DNA of 64,000 nucleotides from the NCBI GenBank assembly GCA_031551875.1, contig JAVBNA010000018.1:1-64000 (forward strand), in the 5' to 3' direction. This stretch comes from JAVBNA01 sp031551875. GTDB taxonomy: Bacteria > Bacillota > Clostridia > Oscillospirales > Acutalibacteraceae. The position numbers and the translations under genes were made by a program. The notes below the pieces were generated by a model that was given only the letters and a program-made list of their open reading frames with translations, made no database searches and was not told the DNA's origin. Shown here in pieces: positions 58,540 through 64,000 of this stretch (position 1 is the stretch's first letter; each line of letters opens with the position of its first letter).

Positions 58540-59209
58540 AGAATTCTCCTCCTTTTTGAAAATCGCACCGACCGTGCCTGTCACACGCCGCGCAGCCGGG
58601 CGTATTTTCTTCCCGCTCCTCGCCGTCATACAGCCCCAGCACCGCCGTCACCGACTTGGAAGGCGTCATCAGACAACTTTCGCTCAGGTACAACCCGATG
58701 CGCCGCCCGGCGTCCAGCAGCCGCAGGAGAGGCTCCTGGCTTTCAAGCGGCATGTCCCCGTAACCGGGGCTGAAGCGCCCGGTCAGGCACTGTCCCGCCG
58801 TTCGCGCTTTTGCGCGCAGTTCGTTTTCGCACTCACCGCACAGCGCCTCGGTCAGCCCGGAGGCTGCCGCGTCCAGCACAAGCGACCGCGTCATATCCAC
58901 CGGCGCGTACCGGCGTATGAGTGCGTCAGCCTGCACGCCGAGCGTAACCGCCATGAGCGCGCACCTGTCACAGCCGTGCAGATGGCGGGCGATGTCCCCG
59001 CCCTCAAAACGTACGCCGGCGTCGGGAATCCATATGCCGTTTTCTACTGCGGTTACAGAAAAAAACGCGGTACAGGTTCTGGGACGAATCACCGCCTGTA
59101 ATTCGCGGATGCAGTCGTCGAGCAGCGCATCCATGTGCTCGTCCGCCTTCTGGCCGCGATACCCCAGATATCGCAGGGCTTCCTCCTTGATGCCTGACAG
59201 CTTCTCCAC
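58511..59209 (-). CDS. Stand-alone B12-dependent methionine synthase activation protein
   Basis: A 232-aa protein matching the AdoMet-binding reactivation domain of MetH as a separate gene. It starts MEKLSGIKEEALRYLGYRGQKAD. RRYAPVDMTRSLVLDAAASGLTEALCGECENEL and RFSPGYGDMPLESQEPLLRLLDAGRRIGLYLSESCLMTPSKSVTAVLGL hold the domain signature. The C-terminal CAACDRHGRCDFQ is Cys-rich. Together with metH downstream and metF upstream it forms the methionine synthesis unit. Split MetH systems are common in Clostridia. Confidence 0.93.
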   Translation of the reverse strand: MEKLSGIKEEALRYLGYRGQKADEHMDALLDDCIRELQAVIRPRTCTAFFSVTAVENGIWIPDAGVRFEGGDIARHLHGCDRCALMAVTLGVQADALIRRYAPVDMTRSLVLDAAASGLTEALCGECENELRAKARTAGQCLTGRFSPGYGDMPLESQEPLLRLLDAGRRIGLYLSESCLMTPSKSVTAVLGLYDGEEREENTPGCAACDRHGRCDFQKGGEFCGHHDPHSK

Positions 59210-59214
59210 CGCCT

Positions 59215-60078
59215 TTACCGTTTACTGCGGATGGCCGCGATGTTCTCACGCGCGATGCGCGGCCGGTTCATTGTGTAGATGTGGATACCGTCCGCCCCGC
59301 ATTCCATAAGCCCCCGAATCTGTCGGTTCGAATACTCAATCCCCGCCTGCACCAGGCCTTCGGGGTCGTTCTCATACTTTGTGAGGATTCGGATGATCTG
59401 GGCGGGCAGCGATGCGCCGCACATGAAAATCATCTTTTCAATCTGGCTGCGCCCCAAAATGGGCATGATGCCCGCCGAAATGGGAACGTCAATGTCTGAT
59501 GCGCGCGCCTTCTCATAAAAACGGCGGAAAATGTCGTTGTCAAAAAAAAGCTGGGTGACCAAAAACGACGCGCCCGCTTCGACCTTCTGCCTGGCGTGGC
59601 TCAGGCTTTCCTCCATACTGTCCGCCGTCAGGTGCCCCTCCGGATAGGCGGCCGCACCAATGCAAAAATCCGCCTCCCTCTCCGCGATATAGGCGATCAG
59701 ATCCTTCGCGTAAAGGAAGGCTCCGTCCGCCGTACCGCCAGCGGGCAGATCGCCGCGCAGTGCCATGACGTTTTGTACGCCGGCCGTGCGTAGCTTATTC
59801 AGATGCCGATCAATGTCCTCCGGCGAGGCGCCCGCACAGGTCAGATGTGCCAGTGCGGGGATACCGTACCGGCTTTCGATCACAGCAGCGATGTCGGTGG
59901 TCACCTCGGTGCCGCCGCTCCCCCCTGCGCTGTAGGTCACGCTGATGAAATCGGGGCGCAGCGCCTCCAACTGCCCGATCGTGTTCAGAACCCCTTCCGG
60001 ATCCTGATCCTTCCTGGGTGGAAACACCTCAAGCGAAACCACCGTTTTTTTAGTTTTGTACAGATTTGCAATGTGCAT
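59215..60078 (-). CDS. metF: Methylenetetrahydrofolate reductase
   Basis: MetF, 287 aa, reduces 5,10-methylene-THF to 5-methyl-THF, the methyl donor for MetH. It is the bacterial catalytic-domain form. Marks: VSLEVFPPRKDQD at the start, SVTYSAGGSGGTEVTTDIA near 50, ALRGDLPAGG near 110, VTQLFFDNDIFRRFYE near 170, and ISAGIMPILGRSQIEKM near 205. The start at 60078 has AGGAGG upstream. A terminator hairpin sits right upstream and no clear promoter is visible, so the unit may depend on readthrough from the LCP gene or a weak promoter. Confidence 0.96.
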   Translation of the reverse strand: MHIANLYKTKKTVVSLEVFPPRKDQDPEGVLNTIGQLEALRPDFISVTYSAGGSGGTEVTTDIAAVIESRYGIPALAHLTCAGASPEDIDRHLNKLRTAGVQNVMALRGDLPAGGTADGAFLYAKDLIAYIAEREADFCIGAAAYPEGHLTADSMEESLSHARQKVEAGASFLVTQLFFDNDIFRRFYEKARASDIDVPISAGIMPILGRSQIEKMIFMCGASLPAQIIRILTKYENDPEGLVQAGIEYSNRQIRGLMECGADGIHIYTMNRPRIARENIAAIRSKR

Positions 60079-60096
60079 ATATGCCTCCTGACTGGT

Positions 60097-60142
60097 AAAA
60101 AAAACGAACCACTCCCGATGCCACGGAAGATGGTTCGGTTTT
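60097..60142 (-). terminator. Terminator of the LCP gene
   Basis: CGAACCA / TGGTTCG around a 19-base loop, then eight Ts on the minus strand. It also looks bidirectional. Confidence 0.75.
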
Positions 60143-60149
60143 TCCTGCA

Positions 60150-61421
60150 TTAAGAACCGGACGTAAAGGGAATTGTGGGGACATCCTCCACTTGATCGCA
60201 TTCATAGATAAACTTCCACAGCTCTAAAATGTTGTCCCTGTAATTAAAATGGTACATTTCCATGTGCTTATAATAAAACTTTGTCTTATAAGGGTCTTCT
60301 TCATCGTTGCATTCTAGCGGCAGCATCATCTGATCCATGGGCGCGTCCACATATTTTCCGACCTGACCCGCCAGCGACAGGATCTCCATATTGGTCATGC
60401 TGGTGTTGATATTGGGAAACATCTCGGCCGCCGTGTTGTGAAGCTGAGAAAGGTTCATGTCCCAGGCTCTGCGGAGGAGCGCCTCAATCACGGCGCGCTG
60501 GCGTCCCGTACGCTTAAAGTCGGTATCCAGATGACGCAGGCGTGCGTAGGACAGCGCCTTGCTCCCGTTCATGTGATAGAGTCCCTCATTACCGAAGTTC
60601 AGGTATCTGGCCTCGGCCGACGTCATCTCAATGTCCACGCCGCCCGCAATGTCAACCACTTTTTCAAACCCGCCGAAATTAATGACCATATAGTCGTCGA
60701 TTTTTACGCGGAAATTGGTTTCAATCGTATCAATGAGCATTTTGGTTCCGCCCCATGAATAGCTGGCGTTGAGCATGTAATACTCGTCGCGCCCGGAGAT
60801 ATACACGTACATCGCGCGCATGAGGGAAGTCAGATGCAGCTTCCCCGTCTTGCGGTTGATGGAAAGGATCATCGCTGAATCTGAACGTCCGGAAAAGTTG
60901 TTTTTTCTTGAGTCGCAGCCGATCAATAACAGATTATATACGTCCTCACTGTGCGCGATGGGCATGTCCTTGATGGAAGCAAAGCTGTCGGAAGCCGCGT
61001 TGATTCCCTCCATATCGTCGGGTTCATCAAAATGCTCGTCGTCCCCCGTCAGTTCCTCAATGCCCAGTGTGGGGTCACCGGTAATTTCTGTCCGGTCTAA
61101 CTGCCCGAGCATCGTACCTGCATAGACAAAAATGCCGCCGATCAGCAGGATCAGCACACAGGCAATTGCTAACAGCGTCCACTTGAGTTTTTTACTTTTC
61201 CGCTTTTTCGGCAGTGTAGCGGTTGCGGCCTGTCTTTCGGGACAAGCCAATGAATCTTCTGCCTCCCGGGGCATACTGCTGACGGGATCGCCATCAACAT
61301 CGGGAAATGTCCCGCCCTGATCGGGATCAGGCGATGAAACCGGCACGCCCGGCACAATGGGTATGCTATGCGTGTGGGGAGGCAAATTGCCGTGTTCATT
61401 TGGGTATTGATTTTCCTGCAC
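60150..61421 (-). CDS. LCP (LytR-CpsA-Psr) family cell-wall ligase
   Basis: A 423-aa LCP protein that transfers wall polymers from lipid carriers to peptidoglycan outside the membrane. The N-terminal 80 residues are cytosolic and Pro-rich, one helix covers about 81-103, and the LCP domain follows with LLIGCDSRKNNFSGRSDSAMILSINRKTGKLHLTSLMRAMYVYI near 160-205 (catalytic Asp and Arg residues) and DDYMVINFGGFEKVVDIAGGVDIEM. The C-terminal part is of family length. Promoter and terminator frame it as one gene. Confidence 0.94.
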   Translation of the reverse strand: MQENQYPNEHGNLPPHTHSIPIVPGVPVSSPDPDQGGTFPDVDGDPVSSMPREAEDSLACPERQAATATLPKKRKSKKLKWTLLAIACVLILLIGGIFVYAGTMLGQLDRTEITGDPTLGIEELTGDDEHFDEPDDMEGINAASDSFASIKDMPIAHSEDVYNLLLIGCDSRKNNFSGRSDSAMILSINRKTGKLHLTSLMRAMYVYISGRDEYYMLNASYSWGGTKMLIDTIETNFRVKIDDYMVINFGGFEKVVDIAGGVDIEMTSAEARYLNFGNEGLYHMNGSKALSYARLRHLDTDFKRTGRQRAVIEALLRRAWDMNLSQLHNTAAEMFPNINTSMTNMEILSLAGQVGKYVDAPMDQMMLPLECNDEEDPYKTKFYYKHMEMYHFNYRDNILELWKFIYECDQVEDVPTIPFTSGS

Positions 61422-61449
61422 GTCATCACCTCATTTTTATAGTGCTGTA

Positions 61450-61478
61450 ATTATACTCTTTTTTCTGACTTACCGCAA
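61450..61478 (-). promoter_or_regulatory. LCP gene promoter
   Basis: TTGCGG (61478-61473), 17-base spacer, TATAAT (61455-61450), giving a very short leader. Confidence 0.65.
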
Positions 61479-61559
61479 CCGTTTTCCTCATTATTCTCTC
61501 TTGCGCTCTTTAATTCATGAGTAAAACACACCTTTTACAAATATTTCACAATTAAACAG

Positions 61560-61588
61560 TTGACATTTTAATCCGGAAAGTGTTAAAT
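61560..61588 (+). promoter_or_regulatory. hrcA-grpE-dnaK promoter
   Basis: TTGACA (61560-61565), 17-base spacer, TTAAAT (61583-61588). A shifted TAAATT with 18-base spacing is possible. The CIRCE operator lies directly downstream. Confidence 0.7.
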
Positions 61589-61598
61589 TATAAGCACG

Positions 61599-61625
61599 TT
61601 AGCACTCGAACCATTAGAGTGCTAA
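61599..61625 (+). promoter_or_regulatory. CIRCE operator (HrcA binding site)
   Basis: TTAGCACTC - 9 bases - GAGTGCTAA is an exact match to the CIRCE consensus inverted repeat. It covers the start of transcription before hrcA, so HrcA should autorepress the operon until heat shock. Confidence 0.98.
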
Positions 61626-61651
61626 TCACGCGAACCAGAGGAGTGAATAGC

Positions 61652-62692
61652 ATGGACATCGGTGAGCGTAAAAAGAAAATTCTCAAGGCCATTATCCGGG
61701 CCTACGCCATGACCGGCGAACCGGTCGGCTCCAAGACGCTGAGCGAGTACCTCGACATTTCACTGTCCCCCGCAACCATCCGCAACGAAATGGTCGGTCT
61801 TGACGAGCTGGGACTGCTGGAACAGCCGCACACCTCCGCCGGGCGGGTGCCCACCCAGCTTGCCTATCGGTATTACATCGATCAACTGATGACCAAAACC
61901 ATGATCGATCCGGAGGTGCGCCGTTATATCGACAGCATTCTGCCCGACATCTCGGACGATCCCGAACGGCTGCTGAAGGAGGCACCCAACCTGCTGGCGC
62001 AGATCACCCGCTACGCCGCCGCGGCCACCACGCCGGGCAGCGATCAGGCAACCATCAAAAGCATCCAGGTCATGCCCACCGGACGGCGCACCGCGCTGAT
62101 CATTCTCGTGACGTCGGGCGGCGTGCTTGGCAACAAGCTCTTCCGCTGTGACTTTGACCTGACGCCCGAGCTGCTGCGCGTGATCTCACGGCTGCTTTCC
62201 GAACGCGTCTCGGGGGTTCCCATCGCGTCGGTCTCCCCCGCCTTTGTGCAGACACTGGCCGCTTCCCTTCCCGACGTGGCGCTCATTGTGTCACCGGTGC
62301 TCATCGCGGTGTATGAAGCGGCGCGGGAAGTGCGCGAGGCGGAGATCAATTTGGGTGGGCAGGTCAACCTGCTCTCCTTCCCCGAATTCGGCGGAGAAAA
62401 CGCCAAGCTCCTTTTTGAGTTTCTGGAAAAACGCGCGGAGCTCGCACGGCTCATCTCCAAGCAGCAGGAAGGCATCCACGTGCTGATGGGGCAGGAATTC
62501 GGCCGGCCGGAGCTCAAGGACATGAGCATCGTCACCGCGCATTATGCGCTCGGCGGCCAGAACCGCGGCGCAATCGCGGTCATCGGCCCCAACCGTATGG
62601 ACTATCCGAACATTGTCGCAAACCTCGGGTATCTGGCTTCGGCGCTCGGAAAACTGCTTTCCGAACTGCTGGTCGATCCCGAATCGGAATAA
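61652..62692 (+). CDS. hrcA: Heat-inducible transcription repressor HrcA
   Basis: HrcA, 346 aa, represses class I heat-shock genes by binding CIRCE. The winged-helix N-terminus (MDIGERKKKILKAIIRAY, then SPATIRNEMVGLDELGLLEQPHTSAGRVPTQLAYRYYID near 45-85) is diagnostic. The GAF-like core and dimerisation parts follow, ending VANLGYLASALGKLLSELL. The start at 61652 has GAGGAG upstream. The first gene of hrcA-grpE-dnaK, it follows a CIRCE site. Length typical. Confidence 0.97.
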   Translation: MDIGERKKKILKAIIRAYAMTGEPVGSKTLSEYLDISLSPATIRNEMVGLDELGLLEQPHTSAGRVPTQLAYRYYIDQLMTKTMIDPEVRRYIDSILPDISDDPERLLKEAPNLLAQITRYAAAATTPGSDQATIKSIQVMPTGRRTALIILVTSGGVLGNKLFRCDFDLTPELLRVISRLLSERVSGVPIASVSPAFVQTLAASLPDVALIVSPVLIAVYEAAREVREAEINLGGQVNLLSFPEFGGENAKLLFEFLEKRAELARLISKQQEGIHVLMGQEFGRPELKDMSIVTAHYALGGQNRGAIAVIGPNRMDYPNIVANLGYLASALGKLLSELLVDPESE

Positions 62693-62717
62693 ATATACGC
62701 CGAAAGGACTGACAGCT

Positions 62718-63257
62718 TTGGCTGAAAAGAAAAAACCTTCCCGGAACGACGAAGTGACTGAAAAAGACACGGAGGTTATGGAAACCGCCCCGGTACAGGA
62801 GGAAGAATCCCCCACTACGGAGCTTGATGTGCTCAGGGAGGATCTCGAAAAGCAGAAGGATTTGCTGCTGCGCACGGCGGCGGAGTACGACAACTACCGC
62901 AAGCGCACCCAGCGCGAGCGGGAGCAGTTCTTCATCGATGCGAAAGCCACCACGCTGAGCACCCTGTTGCCCATATTTGACAACCTCGACCGCGCAATCG
63001 GCGCCGCTGATTCGGGCATTGAGGACTACCGCAAGGGCGTGGAAATGGTCGGTACGCAGCTGCACGAGATTTTAAGCGGGCTGGGCGTTGAGAAAATCGG
63101 CCGACAGGGCGAACCCTTTGACCCCGAAAAGCACAGCGCCGTCTCTCAGGAGGAGAATCCTGACGCCGATGAAAACACAATCGCTCAGGTGCTCCAGCAG
63201 GGATACGCCGTGGACGGGAAAATCATCCGGCACGCCGTTGTGTCGGTTTACAGTTAG
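62718..63257 (+). CDS. grpE: Nucleotide exchange factor GrpE
   Basis: GrpE, 179 aa, releases ADP from DnaK. The acidic N-terminal tail is followed by a long helix (LREDLEKQKDLLLRTAAEYDNYRKRTQREREQFFIDAK, about 40-80) and the C-terminal beta domain (FDPEKHSAV, IAQVLQQGYAVDGKIIRHAVVSV). The start is a TTG (62718) with AAAGGA upstream, since no ATG in this frame precedes the conserved part sensibly. It sits between hrcA and dnaK. Confidence 0.95.
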   Translation: MAEKKKPSRNDEVTEKDTEVMETAPVQEEESPTTELDVLREDLEKQKDLLLRTAAEYDNYRKRTQREREQFFIDAKATTLSTLLPIFDNLDRAIGAADSGIEDYRKGVEMVGTQLHEILSGLGVEKIGRQGEPFDPEKHSAVSQEENPDADENTIAQVLQQGYAVDGKIIRHAVVSVYS

Positions 63258-63304
63258 ATTTTTAAGAAATAATTATTGTATAAACAAAATTGGAGGTATG
63301 ACCT

Positions 63305-64000
63305 ATGGCAAAGATTATCGGTATTGATTTAGGCACAACCAACTCCTGCGTGGCAGTCATCGAAGGCGGAGAGCCCGTCGTCATCGCAAGCGCCGAGGGC
63401 AGCAGAACCACCCCCTCCGTCGTTGCGTTTTCCAAGACCGGCGAGCGCATGGTCGGCCAGGTCGCCAAGCGGCAGGCCATCACCAATCCCAACCGCACAA
63501 TTGCTTCTATTAAACGCGAAATGGGCACGAGTTTCAAAGTGAAAATTGACGATAAGTCCTTTACCCCGCAGGAAATTTCTGCCATGATTCTGCAAAAGCT
63601 CAAAGATGACGCTGAAGCCTATCTGGGCGACAAGGTTGTGGAAGCGGTCATCACGGTGCCCGCCTACTTCACAGACGCCCAGCGTCAGGCAACCAAGGAC
63701 GCCGGCAAGATCGCCGGCCTCGAGGTCAAGCGCATCATCAACGAGCCCACCGCCGCAGCGCTGTCCTATGGCATTGACAAGGAACACGACCAGAAGGTCA
63801 TGGTCTATGATCTGGGCGGCGGCACCTTTGATGTGTCCATCATCGAAATCGGCGACGGTGTGCAGGAGGTTCTCGCAACCGCCGGTAACAACCGCTTGGG
63901 CGGCGACGACTTTGACGATCGCGTCATTCAGTGGCTTGTGACCGAATTCAAAAAGGAGAGCGGGATCGACCTGTCGGGTGACAAAATGGCCATGCAGCGC
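63305..64000 (+). CDS. dnaK: Chaperone DnaK (Hsp70), cut by the window edge
   Basis: The first 232 codons of DnaK. The nucleotide-binding domain is visible: IIGIDLGTTNSCVAV at the start (phosphate loop), VPAYFTDAQRQATKDAG near 120, INEPTAAALSYGIDK near 145, and VYDLGGGTFDVSI near 165. GGAGG lies 9 bases upstream. The gene continues beyond 64000; the ATPase domain and the whole substrate domain are not in the window. The DnaJ co-chaperone expected next is outside. Confidence 0.98.
   Translation, partial: MAKIIGIDLGTTNSCVAVIEGGEPVVIASAEGSRTTPSVVAFSKTGERMVGQVAKRQAITNPNRTIASIKREMGTSFKVKIDDKSFTPQEISAMILQKLKDDAEAYLGDKVVEAVITVPAYFTDAQRQATKDAGKIAGLEVKRIINEPTAAALSYGIDKEHDQKVMVYDLGGGTFDVSIIEIGDGVQEVLATAGNNRLGGDDFDDRVIQWLVTEFKKESGIDLSGDKMAMQR

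Noticed and set aside
60079..60150. SAM riboswitch or Met T-box upstream of metF
   Set aside because: The gap is about 70 bases and is filled by the LCP terminator; no riboswitch core fits.

Overview
This 64 kb window is chromosomal DNA of a GC-rich, endospore-forming member of the Clostridia. It looks like the Oscillospirales/Ruminococcaceae side of the class, which is inference. The supporting marks are spoIVA next to a SipL-like gene, a V-type ATPase operon, an IspH-S1 fusion, a Zn-ribbon L32, an alaS T-box and a CIRCE-controlled hrcA-grpE-dnaK operon. There are no phage genes, recognisable transposases, CRISPR arrays, tRNAs or rRNAs. Almost all of it is core genome, densely packed in short operons, with strong TTGACA-N17-TATAAT type promoters and GC-rich intrinsic terminators.

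Layout. 0-3.2 kb, minus strand: rpsB-tsf (rpsB carries an in-frame TAA) and a zinc-ribbon, low-complexity membrane protein. 3.4-6.5 kb, plus: spore-coat morphogenesis pair sipL-spoIVA. 6.5-12.8 kb, minus: two DUF2628 paralogs from a tandem duplication, gpsA-plsY (phospholipid entry), der, a DUF512 radical SAM/PDZ protein, and yceD-rpmF. 12.8-25.1 kb, minus: a CofE-like protein, a small P-loop protein, pgi, dacF, U32 peptidase-mltG-MTHFS-DJ-1, GNAT-DUF2156-tmk-thyX, and a PHP phosphoesterase. 25.3-28.7 kb, plus: ACT-PFL pair and a DUF4173 membrane protein.

28.9-37.6 kb, plus: a nine-gene V-type ATPase operon in the order H/G-C-I-K-F-E-A-B-D. 37.7-40.5 kb, plus: DUF378 and a polar amino acid ABC transporter (binding protein, permease, ATPase). 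40.5-46.8 kb, minus: RpiR regulator, BaiN-like flavoprotein, cmk, two plsC paralogs and the ispH-rpsA fusion. 46.8-61.4 kb, minus: a cysteine-rich DUF5685/DnaJ/membrane-protein cassette, rnmV-holA-comEC-HIT-alaS, a one-carbon/methionine block (metF, MetH reactivation protein, metH) and an LCP cell-wall ligase. 61.6-64 kb, plus: hrcA-grpE-dnaK, cut by the right edge.

No spectacular new system is evident. The best candidates for undescribed biology are the DUF5685-DnaJ-membrane cassette, whose DnaJ ends in a tail with 10 Cys in about 30 residues, and the CofE-like ligase in what is presumably a non-F420 organism. The in-frame stop in the essential gene rpsB needs explaining, by sequence error, readthrough or a second rpsB copy.
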